54,279 nt of DNA from Burkholderia aenigmatica (GTDB lineage Bacteria; Pseudomonadota; Gammaproteobacteria; Burkholderiales; Burkholderiaceae). The stretch is taken from contig NZ_CABVQC010000065.1 in NCBI RefSeq assembly GCF_902499175.1, positions 1 through 54,279 on the forward strand, written 5' to 3'. A program made the position numbers and the translations under genes. Below are positions 23,014-30,534 of the stretch, piece after piece (within the stretch, counting starts at the first letter, position 1; the number at the start of each line of letters is the position of its first letter). The notes beneath the pieces are model-generated. The model was not told the origin of the DNA and made no database searches. It worked only from the letters and a program-made list of their open reading frames with translations.

Positions 23014-24303
23014 TCAGACGCCAGCCGTCTCGGTCGTCGTGACCTCGCCGCCGCCCGTCAGCGCCTGGCGCAGCTTGTTGCGGTCGAGCTCCTTCTCCCA
23101 GGCCGACACGACGACCGTCGCGACGCCGTTGCCGACGATGTTGGTCAGCGCGCGGCATTCGCTCATGAAGCGGTCGATGCCGAGGATCAGCACCATGCCC
23201 GACAGCGGGATCGTCGGCACGACGGCGAGCGTCGCGGCGAGCGTGATGAAGCCCGCGCCCGTGACGCCGCTCGCGCCCTTCGACGTCAGCATCGCGACGG
23301 CCAGCAGCGTGAGCTGCTGCATCCACGTCAGTTCGATGTTGGTCGCCTGCGCGATGAACAGCACGGCCATCGTCATGTAGATGTTGGTGCCGTCGAGGTT
23401 GAACGAATAGCCGGTCGGCACGACGAGGCCGACGACCGAACGCGAGCAACCGGCCTTCTCGAGCTTTTCCATCAGCTGCGGCAGCGCGGCTTCCGACGAG
23501 CTCGTGCCCAGCACGATCAGCAGCTCTTCCTTGATGTACGACACGAAGCGGATGATCGAGAAGCCCGTGAAGCGCGCGATCGTACCGAGCACCACCAGCA
23601 CGAACACCACCGACGTCAGATAGAACGTGCCGATCAGCTTGAGCAGCGGCACCAGCGAGCCGACGCCGTACTTGCCGATCGTGAACGCCATCGCGCCGAA
23701 CGCGCCGATCGGTGCCAGCTTCGTGACGATGTGCACGATGCCGAACAGCACGCGCGTGAGCCCGTCGATGAAGTCCGTCACCACCTTGCCGCGCTCGCCG
23801 AGGTGCGCAAGCACGCTGCCGAACAGCAGTGCGATCAGCAGGATCTGCAGGATCTCGCCCTGCGCGAACGCATCGACCATCGTGTTCGGGATGATGTGCA
23901 TCAGGAAGTCGACCGTCGACTGCCCGTGTGCCTTCGCCGCATACGACGCGACGGCCTTGCCGTCGAGCGTCGCCGGATCGATGTTGAAGCCGACGCCCGG
24001 ACGCAGGATGTGCGTCGCCGCGAGGCCGAGCAGCAGCGCGAAGGTCGACACGATCTCGAAGTACAGCAGCGCCTTGCCGCCGACGCGGCCCACCTTCTTC
24101 ATGTCCTCCATGCCGGCGATGCCGGTGACGACCGTACAGAAGATGATCGGGCCGATCACCATCTTGATCAGCTTGATGAACCCGTCGCCGAGCGGCTTCA
24201 TGTCGGTGGCGAGCGCCGGGTAGTAGTGGCCGAGGATCACGCCGACGATGATGGCGAAGATCACCTGCACATAGAGCACTTTGTAGAAGGGTTTCTTCTT
24301 CAC
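23014..24303 (-). CDS. dctA: C4-dicarboxylate/cation symporter DctA
   Basis: 429 residues of the DAACS glutamate/dicarboxylate transporter family: eight helices plus two re-entrant loops. Visible signatures are the serine-rich HP1 loop LGTSSSEAALPQ, the TM7 motif GYSFNLDGTNIYM, HP2 TSKGASGVTGAGF, and TM8 RFMSECRALTNIVGNGVATV. It imports succinate, fumarate and malate with protons or sodium. Length is normal for DctA. The start ATG follows an AGGAACC-type ribosome site. About 200 nt of leader separates it from the sigma-54 promoter. Confidence 0.97.
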   Translation of the reverse strand: MKKKPFYKVLYVQVIFAIIVGVILGHYYPALATDMKPLGDGFIKLIKMVIGPIIFCTVVTGIAGMEDMKKVGRVGGKALLYFEIVSTFALLLGLAATHILRPGVGFNIDPATLDGKAVASYAAKAHGQSTVDFLMHIIPNTMVDAFAQGEILQILLIALLFGSVLAHLGERGKVVTDFIDGLTRVLFGIVHIVTKLAPIGAFGAMAFTIGKYGVGSLVPLLKLIGTFYLTSVVFVLVVLGTIARFTGFSIIRFVSYIKEELLIVLGTSSSEAALPQLMEKLEKAGCSRSVVGLVVPTGYSFNLDGTNIYMTMAVLFIAQATNIELTWMQQLTLLAVAMLTSKGASGVTGAGFITLAATLAVVPTIPLSGMVLILGIDRFMSECRALTNIVGNGVATVVVSAWEKELDRNKLRQALTGGGEVTTTETAGV

Positions 24304-24509
24304 GATGGTTCCTGCTGAAGTAGATGAGCCGATGGAAACGGCGTCACGCGCGCGGACGAATGTCAGGGGAAGAATCTTTCGCCCGCGCGGCTGCCGTGCC
24401 GCAACAAGCGATGCCTCAGGACGTCCGGAGGGGAAGGAAGGCAGTGGTCATCGATTGTCTCCTTGCTTGCTGTAGTAGTTCGGCCGGGGGATGGCCGTGC
24501 GCTTTATAT

Positions 24510-24525
24510 TGCAAGGTCGATGCCA
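24510..24525 (-). promoter_or_regulatory. Sigma-54 promoter of dctA
   Basis: Minus-strand TGGCATCGACCTTGCA has the -24 GG and -12 GC exactly 10 nt apart. It lies about 210 bp upstream of the dctA ATG in the 356-bp gene-free spacer 24304-24659. DctD downstream is a sigma-54 activator, which supports it. Confidence 0.75.
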
Positions 24526-24584
24526 GGTGTCCGGAAGCCCTCAAGCCGTTGTTTTTATTGTATTTCTCATAATGTGGCAGGCAA

Positions 24585-24608
24585 GGAAATCCGGGATTCC
24601 GGATTTCC
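24585..24608. promoter_or_regulatory. Candidate DctD upstream activator site
   Basis: GGAAATCC, 8 nt, GGATTTCC: a perfect interrupted palindrome about 60-85 bp upstream of the -24 element, the usual place for an enhancer-binding protein. The link to DctD is inference from position. Confidence 0.5.
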
Positions 24609-24610
24609 GG

Positions 24611-24639
24611 AAAACATCCGTCCGGCGATCCGGACGGAT
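24611..24639 (-). terminator. Intrinsic terminator of the yjcH-actP unit
   Basis: A 10-bp perfect stem (ATCCGTCCGG / CCGGACGGAT) with a 4-nt loop, followed on the minus strand by GTTTT. It lies just after the actP stop and before the dctA control region. Confidence 0.8.
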
Positions 24640-24659
24640 ATCCCATTTCGTCTAATGAA

Positions 24660-26354
24660 TCAATGCTGCACGGCGCGGCCGGCGAGCACGCCCGTCTGCG
24701 CGTAGAACTCCTGCTGCGCGAACGCGTCGCGCTCGCGCCGTGCGCGCTCGCCGCGATCCAGCAGCGAGCCGACGACGATCCCGATGAACGCGAGCGGCAC
24801 CGATACGAGCGCCGGGTTGTCGAGGAACACCGGCGCATGCGCGTGGTGCAGCACGTCGACCCACACCGACTTCGACAGCACCGTGAGCGCGACCGCCGAC
24901 GCGAGGCCGAGGCCGCCGCCGAGCACCGCGCCGCGCGTCGTCATCCCGCGCCAGAAGATCGACATCGCCAGCACCGGGAAATTCGCGCTCGCAGCCACCG
25001 CCGCGACGAGCCCGACCATGAACGCGACGTTCACGTGCTCGAACAGGATCGACAGCCCGATCGCCACCGCCGACAGCGCGATCGTCGCCGCGCGCGAGAT
25101 GCGCATCTCGACGCGTTCGTCCGGTTTGCCGCGCGCCCACATCTGCGCGTACAGGTCGTGCGAGATCGTCGTCGCGCCGGCGAGCGTCAGGCCCGCGACC
25201 ACCGCGAGGATCGTCGCGAACGTGACGGCCGCGATGAAGCCGTAGAACCAGTTCCCGCCGACCGCCTGCGCGAGCTTCACCGCGACCATGTTCGAGCCGC
25301 CGAGCAGGTCGTGCGTGAGGTTGAACGAGCCGTCCGCGCCGAGCTTGAAGAACTCCGGATGCTGCGCGAGCAGCACGATCGCCGAGAAGCCGATCACGAA
25401 CGTCAGCAAATAGAAGTAGCCGATGAAGCCGGTCGCGTAGAGCACCGACTTGCGCGCCTCCTTCGCGTTCGGCACCGTGAAGAAGCGCATCAGGATGTGC
25501 GGGAAGCCGGCCGTGCCGAACATCAGCGCGATGCCGAGCGACAGCGCGTTGGCCGGATCGCGGATCAGCTTGCCGGGGCCCATGATCGACAGCGCGCCCG
25601 GATGCACGGCCACCGCGCGGCGGAACATCTCGTCGACGCTGAAGCCGAATTCGCTGAGCGCGAGCACGACGAGCAGCGTCGCGCCGCACAACAGCAGCAC
25701 GGCCTTGATCACCTGCACCCAGGTGGTGGCCGTCATCCCGCCGAAGAACACGTACACGACCATCAGCACGCCGACGATCAGCTCGGCCGTGCCGTACGAC
25801 AGCCCGAACAGCAGCTGGATCAGCTTGCCCGCGCCGACCATCTGCACGACGAGGTACAAGACGACGATGGTCAACGAATTCGCGGACGTCAGCAGCCGGA
25901 TCGGCCGCTGCGCGAAACGGTACGCGACGACGTCGACGAACGTGAACTTGCCGAGGTTGCGCAGCGGCTCGGCGATCAGGAACATCACGAACGGCCAGCC
26001 GACCAGGAAGCCGATCGAGTAGATCAGCCCGTCGAAGCCGAACATGAACACCATCCCGGACAGCCCGAGGAACGACGCAGCCGACATGTAGTCGCCCGCG
26101 ATCGCGAGCCCGTTCTGCAGCCCGGTGATGCCGCCGCCGGCCGTGTAGAAGTCGCGCGTCGAGCGCGTGCGGCGCGCGGCCCAGCGCGTGAGCGCGAGCG
26201 TCGCGAACACGAACGCGAAGAACATCCCGATCGCGACCGGGTTCAGTTCGACCTTGCCGGGCATCGGGCCCGCAACGGATACCGCGTGGGCGGCGGAGGA
26301 AACGAACGCTACGGGAACGGCAAGCGCGCCGAGCGCGATCGAGGGTCGTCGCAT
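24660..26354 (-). CDS. actP: Cation/acetate symporter ActP (sodium:solute symporter family)
   Basis: 564 residues with a cleavable-looking N-terminus and about 13 membrane helices. SSS-family signatures include RSTRDFYTAGGGITGLQNGL, AIAGDYMSAASFLG, GGMTATTWVQ, FGTAGFPHILMRFF and SVLYATGFIGYFY. ActP imports acetate and related short monocarboxylates. The ATG at 26352-26354 follows GGAGG. It lies 11 nt after the DUF485 gene, the usual yjcH-actP pair. Other long frames over this gene, on both strands, are GC-rich shadows. Confidence 0.94.
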   Translation of the reverse strand: MRRPSIALGALAVPVAFVSSAAHAVSVAGPMPGKVELNPVAIGMFFAFVFATLALTRWAARRTRSTRDFYTAGGGITGLQNGLAIAGDYMSAASFLGLSGMVFMFGFDGLIYSIGFLVGWPFVMFLIAEPLRNLGKFTFVDVVAYRFAQRPIRLLTSANSLTIVVLYLVVQMVGAGKLIQLLFGLSYGTAELIVGVLMVVYVFFGGMTATTWVQVIKAVLLLCGATLLVVLALSEFGFSVDEMFRRAVAVHPGALSIMGPGKLIRDPANALSLGIALMFGTAGFPHILMRFFTVPNAKEARKSVLYATGFIGYFYLLTFVIGFSAIVLLAQHPEFFKLGADGSFNLTHDLLGGSNMVAVKLAQAVGGNWFYGFIAAVTFATILAVVAGLTLAGATTISHDLYAQMWARGKPDERVEMRISRAATIALSAVAIGLSILFEHVNVAFMVGLVAAVAASANFPVLAMSIFWRGMTTRGAVLGGGLGLASAVALTVLSKSVWVDVLHHAHAPVFLDNPALVSVPLAFIGIVVGSLLDRGERARRERDAFAQQEFYAQTGVLAGRAVQH

Positions 26355-26365
26355 GTGGGCCTCCG

Positions 26366-26671
26366 TCACGAACGCTGCAGGATCGCGTCGACGCGGCGGT
26401 CGAACGCACGGTTCGCGCGCAGCACGTAGCACGCGGTCAGGCTGATCGCGACCAGGATGATCGCGACGCCCGTGGCGATTCCGACCGTCATGGTCGCGCC
26501 GCGGTACAGCGGCGCGGCGAGCACGTGCGGCGCGAGCGCGACGAGCAGGATGAAGCCGTAGTACGTGGCGATCATCAGCGCCGTCAGCGTGAAGCTGAAG
26601 CGGCGCCGCGCACGCACGAGCTGCTGGTAGTCACGGCGCGCCGTGACCGATTCGATGACGGAAAGCTCCAT
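26366..26671 (-). CDS. yjcH: DUF485 inner-membrane protein (YjcH-like)
   Basis: 101 residues with two membrane helices (about 27-50 and 60-85) and the DUF485 opening YQQLVRARRRFSFTLTAL. The family nearly always precedes actP, as here, and is thought to support the permease. It starts 10 nt downstream of the 49-bp repeat array. Confidence 0.9.
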   Translation of the reverse strand: MELSVIESVTARRDYQQLVRARRRFSFTLTALMIATYYGFILLVALAPHVLAAPLYRGATMTVGIATGVAIILVAISLTACYVLRANRAFDRRVDAILQRS

Positions 26672-26681
26672 GGTGTCTCCT

Positions 26682-26819
26682 GTCGACCAGAGTTAGCGCT
26701 TTAGCGCTTACTCGGGTCCCATGCTTCGCGGTCGACCAGAGTTAGCGCTTTAGCGCTTACTCGGGTCCCATGCTTCGCGGTCGACCGGAGTTGGCGCTTT
26801 AGCGCTTACTCCAGTCCCC
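26682..26819. repeat. 49-bp tandem repeat with internal AGCGCT hairpins, two full and one partial copy
   Basis: Units 26682-26730 and 26731-26779 are identical; the third (26780-26819) is shorter and diverged. Each begins GTCGACC, has a stem around AGCGCTTTAGCGCT, and ends with GGGTCCCATGCTTCGCG. It lies in the 238-bp gap between the CoA-transferase and yjcH. It may act as a terminator/attenuator or be a dispersed repeat of the genome. There is no spacer diversity, so it is not CRISPR. Confidence 0.92.
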
Positions 26820-26909
26820 GCAGGGCGACCTCCTCGTCGTCGCGAGGGGTGTTTTGTGGATGGCCGGCGCGTCTACCGATCCGCCCGCGCCGCGGCGGCA
26901 AGAAATGCG

Positions 26910-28115
26910 CTACACGACGCGATCCGCACGCAGCCGCGCGACCTCGTCGGCCGACATCCCGAGCCAGCCACCGAGCACCGCATCCGTATCCGCACCGAGC
27001 ACCGGTGGCGCACCGCGCACCGGCAGCCGTGCGCCGTCGAACCGATACGGCGGCGCAAGCACGTCGACGCCGCCCGCGACCGGGTGCGGCTGCCGCGTGA
27101 CGAGCCCCGCGCTCGTCGCGCGTTCCGACTTCAGCGCTTCGTGCAGCCCGAGCACTTCCCCGCACGGAATGCCCGCATCGGCGAGCGCCGCGAGCAACGT
27201 CGCGCGCGACCGGCTTGCGAGTTCGCGACGAATCTCCGGCAGCAGATCGGCGCGACTCTCCGAGCGGCCGAGGTTGGTCTTGTAACGCGCGTCGGCCGCG
27301 AGATCGGGCCGCTCGATCGCCTCGCAGAAGCGCGCGAACTGCGTGTTGTTGCCGACCGTGATCACGAGCGGGCCGTCGGCCGCGTCGAACACGCCGTACG
27401 GCACGATCGACGGATGCGCGTTGCCGTAGCGCGGCGGGTCCTCGCCCATCAGCAGCGCGTCGAGCCCGTAGTACGCGGTGATCATCAGCCCGCAGTCGAA
27501 CAGCGCCATCTCGATGCGCCGCCCGCGCCCCGTCGTATGGCGCTCGTACAACGCGGCGAGGATCGCCTGCGCCGAATACATGCCGGTGAACAGGTCGACC
27601 GCCGCGACGCCGAACTTCAGCGGCGGCTGGCCGGCTTCGCCGTTCAGCGCCATCAGCCCGGCCTCGCCCTGCACGACGAGGTCGTAGCCAGGCCGTGCGG
27701 CCTCGGTGCCCGAACGGTCGTAGCCGGAGATCGCGCAGTGCACGAGGCGCGGATTCAGCTCGGCCAGCGCGTCGTAGCCGAGCCCGAGCTTTTCCGCGCC
27801 GCCGAACTTGAAGTTGTGAAGCACGACGTCGGCCTGCGCGGCCAGTTCGCGTGCGAGCCGCTGCCCTTCGTCGGTCTGCAGGTCGAGACAGATCGAGCGC
27901 TTGCTGCGGTTCACGCTGTTGAAGTAGGTCGTCTCGGTGTCGCCGATCCTCAGGCCCCAGTCGCGCGTATCGTCGCCGCGCGCCGGATGCTCGACCTTGA
28001 TCACTTCCGCGCCGAAATCGGCGAGCACCATCGCGCACCACGGGCCCGCGAGCACGCGCGAGAAATCGAGCACCTTCACGCCGGCCAGCGGCAATGCGCG
28101 CGATTCGTTCGTCAT
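26910..28115 (-). CDS. Class III CoA-transferase (CaiB/BaiF family)
   Basis: 401 residues with the family layout: VKVLDFSRVLAGPWCAM, GAEVIKVEHPARGDDTR, NRSKRSICLDL, then the catalytic-region aspartate in PGYDLVVQGEAGLM and the C-terminal GEVLGLHEAL. These enzymes move CoA from one acyl thioester (often succinyl-CoA) to a free acid. Here it should load the substrate for the adjacent beta-oxidation genes. I chose the ATG at 28113-28115 because GGAGGA lies 8 nt upstream; an ATG 15 nt earlier overlaps that site. It is the last gene of the four-gene operon. Confidence 0.93.
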   Translation of the reverse strand: MTNESRALPLAGVKVLDFSRVLAGPWCAMVLADFGAEVIKVEHPARGDDTRDWGLRIGDTETTYFNSVNRSKRSICLDLQTDEGQRLARELAAQADVVLHNFKFGGAEKLGLGYDALAELNPRLVHCAISGYDRSGTEAARPGYDLVVQGEAGLMALNGEAGQPPLKFGVAAVDLFTGMYSAQAILAALYERHTTGRGRRIEMALFDCGLMITAYYGLDALLMGEDPPRYGNAHPSIVPYGVFDAADGPLVITVGNNTQFARFCEAIERPDLAADARYKTNLGRSESRADLLPEIRRELASRSRATLLAALADAGIPCGEVLGLHEALKSERATSAGLVTRQPHPVAGGVDVLAPPYRFDGARLPVRGAPPVLGADTDAVLGGWLGMSADEVARLRADRVV

Positions 28116-28145
28116 CCTTGTCTCCTCCATTCGCGTCGTTCGTTC

Positions 28146-29282
28146 TTACGGTTTCGACAGCGCGATATAGCGCGCGAGATGGTGATCCTCGTCGCCGAGC
28201 TGGTGATCGATCATCACGAGGCGCTTCGCGTAATGCGACAGCGGAAGCTCCCACGTCATCCCGATCCCGCCATGCAACTGGATGCTCTCCTCGGCGACGA
28301 GCGTGCCGATCCGGCCGATCGTGTACTTCGCCGCCGCGAGCGCGCGTTCGCGCACCGCGCGCGGTGCATCGAGCTGCGCAGCTGCGTTGATCACGGCCGA
28401 GCGCGCCTGCTCGACTTCGAGCAGCAAGTCGGCCATCCGGTGCTGCAGCGCCTGGAAGCTGCCGATCGGCAAACCGAACTGCTTGCGCGTACGCAGGTAG
28501 TCGAGCGTGTATTCCTTCGCGACGTCCATCGCGCCGAGCGCTTCCGCCGACAGCGCAAGCAGCCCGTAGCCGAGCACGCGCTCGAGCAGCTCGGCACCCG
28601 CTTCACCGTCATGCGCGCCGAGCGCGGCATCGGCCGGCAGCGCGACGCGTTCGAAGCGCACTTCGGCCGCGCGGCCGCCGTCGATCTTCTGGTAGTCGCG
28701 CAGCGATACGCCCGGTGCGTCGGCCGGCACGACGAACAGGCCGATGCCGGACGCATCGTCGTCGTGACCCGACACGCGTGCGCTGACGACGAAGAACGCC
28801 GCCTGCGCGGCCTGGTCGACGACACCCTTCGCGCCCGTCAGCAGCCAGCCGTCGCCCGAGCGCTCGGCGCGCGTGCGCACGGTCGTCAGTTCGTAGTGCG
28901 AGCCCGGCTCGTCATGCGCGAACGCGGCGCTCGCACTGCCGTCGATCAGCGCGGCGAGCCGGTCGCGATGCGCCGCGCCGCCGGCGAGCGACAGCGCACG
29001 GCCCGCGAGCAGCGCGCCGAGGAACGGCTCGACGACGAGCCCGCGCCCGACGCATTCGAACACCACGGCGATGTCGAAGCCCGCGCCGCCGAAACCGCCG
29101 TCGGCTTCGGAAAACAGCGCGCCGACCGTACCGAGTTCGGCAAAGCGCTGCCACATCGCGCGATCGAACCCCTCGGCCGACTGCGCAATGCGATCGCGCA
29201 CCGGGAACGCGTACTGTTCGGCGATGAAGCGGTTCAACGTATCCGCCAGCATCCGGCGGTCTTCTGTGTGCTGAAAATCCAT
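28146..29282 (-). CDS. Acyl-CoA dehydrogenase, smaller diverged subunit (PimD-like)
   Basis: 378 residues of the acyl-CoA dehydrogenase fold: helical N-domain, beta middle domain with GWLLTGAKGVV, and helical C-domain with RKQFGLPIGSFQALQHRMAD and QLHGGIGMTWELPLSHYAKR. It starts 14 nt after its partner gene at 29297. Two adjacent dehydrogenases, one longer, recall PimC/PimD of pimeloyl-CoA oxidation, where both make one enzyme. The frame is open upstream to 30371, but the ATG at 29282 (MDFQHTEDRRML) is the family start. Confidence 0.9.
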   Translation of the reverse strand: MDFQHTEDRRMLADTLNRFIAEQYAFPVRDRIAQSAEGFDRAMWQRFAELGTVGALFSEADGGFGGAGFDIAVVFECVGRGLVVEPFLGALLAGRALSLAGGAAHRDRLAALIDGSASAAFAHDEPGSHYELTTVRTRAERSGDGWLLTGAKGVVDQAAQAAFFVVSARVSGHDDDASGIGLFVVPADAPGVSLRDYQKIDGGRAAEVRFERVALPADAALGAHDGEAGAELLERVLGYGLLALSAEALGAMDVAKEYTLDYLRTRKQFGLPIGSFQALQHRMADLLLEVEQARSAVINAAAQLDAPRAVRERALAAAKYTIGRIGTLVAEESIQLHGGIGMTWELPLSHYAKRLVMIDHQLGDEDHHLARYIALSKP

Positions 29283-29296
29283 CGTCGCGTCCCTCG

Positions 29297-30505
29297 TTAC
29301 AGCCCGAGCATCATCTTCGCGATGATGTTCTTCTGGATCTCGTTCGAGCCGCCGAAGATCGACAGCTTGCGGTTGTTGAAGTACTGCTGCGCGGCGCTCG
29401 CGGCTTCGTCCGGGCCGACCGGCTCGCCGTCGTAGTCGGCATCGAGTGCTTCCTCGACGAACGGCTGCGCATACGGCCCCATCGCGCGCCGCATCAGCGC
29501 GGTGATCTCCTGGCGGATCTGCGTGCCGCGAATCTTCAGCATCGAGCTTTCCGCACCCGGCGCGCCGCCGCCCGCGACCGCGGCCAGCACGCGCAGGTTG
29601 GTCGTGCGCATGTTCTCGAGTTCGATCTCGACCCGCGCGATACGCGCCGCGAAGAACGGATCGTCGGCAAGCGGCCGGCCGTTCTTCGTGACCTTCGCAG
29701 CCACCGCGCGCAACCGGTCGAGCGCGGCCGTCGAGAAGCCGATTCCGGCGATGTTGGTGCGCTCGTACGTGAGCAGGTATTTCGCGTAGGTCCAGCCGCG
29801 GTTCTCTTCGCCGACGAGGTTGTCGGCCGGCACGCGCACGTCGGTGAAGAACACCTCGTTCACTTCGTGCTCGCCGTCGAGCGTAATGATCGGACGGACC
29901 TCGACGCCCGGCGTGTTCATGTCGATCAGCAGGAAGCTGATGCCTTCCTGCTTGCGCACGTCGGTCGCGGTGCGCACGAGGCAGAAGATCATGTTCGCGT
30001 AGTGGCCGAGCGTGGTCCACGTCTTCTGGCCGTTCACGACGTAGTGCTCGCCCTGCGCGTCGATGCCGCGCACCGCGCTCGTCTTCACCGCCGCCAGATC
30101 GGAACCGGCGCCCGGCTCCGAGTAGCCCTGGCACCACCAGTCGGTGCCGTCGAGGATGCGCGGCAGCCAGCGGCGCTGCTGCGCTTCGTTGCCGTACTTG
30201 ATCAGCACAGGGCCGAGCATGTTCACGCCGAACGGCACGATGCGCGGCGCACCCGCGAGCGCACACTCGTTGTCGAACAGGAACTTCTGCGCGACGCTCC
30301 AGCCGGGGCCGCCGTATTCGCGCGGCCAGTGGCTCGCGAGCCAGCCGCGCGCGTTGAGTGTCGCGTGCCATTCGCGCATGTCGTCGCGCGTGAGATGCAG
30401 GCCGCCCTTCACCTTGCGCGCGATGCGCGCGGGCAGTTCGGCTTGCAGGAAGCGCTGCACTTCCGTGCGGAAGGCTTCCTCTTCGGGAGTGAAATTGAGG
30501 TCCAT
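29297..30505 (-). CDS. Acyl-CoA dehydrogenase, larger subunit (PimC-like)
   Basis: 402 residues. Typical pieces are EEEAFRTEVQRFL, CQGYSEPGAGSDLA (flavin and substrate site), VNGQKTWTTLGHYA, and the C-terminal FGGSNEIQKNIIAKMMLGL. FAD-dependent alpha,beta-dehydrogenation of an acyl-CoA, passing electrons to ETF. It lies 29 nt after the hydratase/dehydrogenase gene and 14 nt before the smaller dehydrogenase. The ATG at 30503-30505 is the usual start for the family (MDLNFTPEEEAF). Confidence 0.93.
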   Translation of the reverse strand: MDLNFTPEEEAFRTEVQRFLQAELPARIARKVKGGLHLTRDDMREWHATLNARGWLASHWPREYGGPGWSVAQKFLFDNECALAGAPRIVPFGVNMLGPVLIKYGNEAQQRRWLPRILDGTDWWCQGYSEPGAGSDLAAVKTSAVRGIDAQGEHYVVNGQKTWTTLGHYANMIFCLVRTATDVRKQEGISFLLIDMNTPGVEVRPIITLDGEHEVNEVFFTDVRVPADNLVGEENRGWTYAKYLLTYERTNIAGIGFSTAALDRLRAVAAKVTKNGRPLADDPFFAARIARVEIELENMRTTNLRVLAAVAGGGAPGAESSMLKIRGTQIRQEITALMRRAMGPYAQPFVEEALDADYDGEPVGPDEAASAAQQYFNNRKLSIFGGSNEIQKNIIAKMMLGL

Positions 30506-30534
30506 CTTCGGTCCGTTACGAATGCGGTGAGCGT

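Noticed and set aside
19619..23042. Very long open frames antisense to dctD and dctB
   Set aside because: They are Arg/His/Ala-rich shadows of high third-position GC with no domain; the minus-strand proteins carry full family motifs.
24652..26429. Three overlapping ~585-codon frames over actP
   Set aside because: Only the ActP frame has membrane helices and SSS motifs; the others are arginine-rich shadows.
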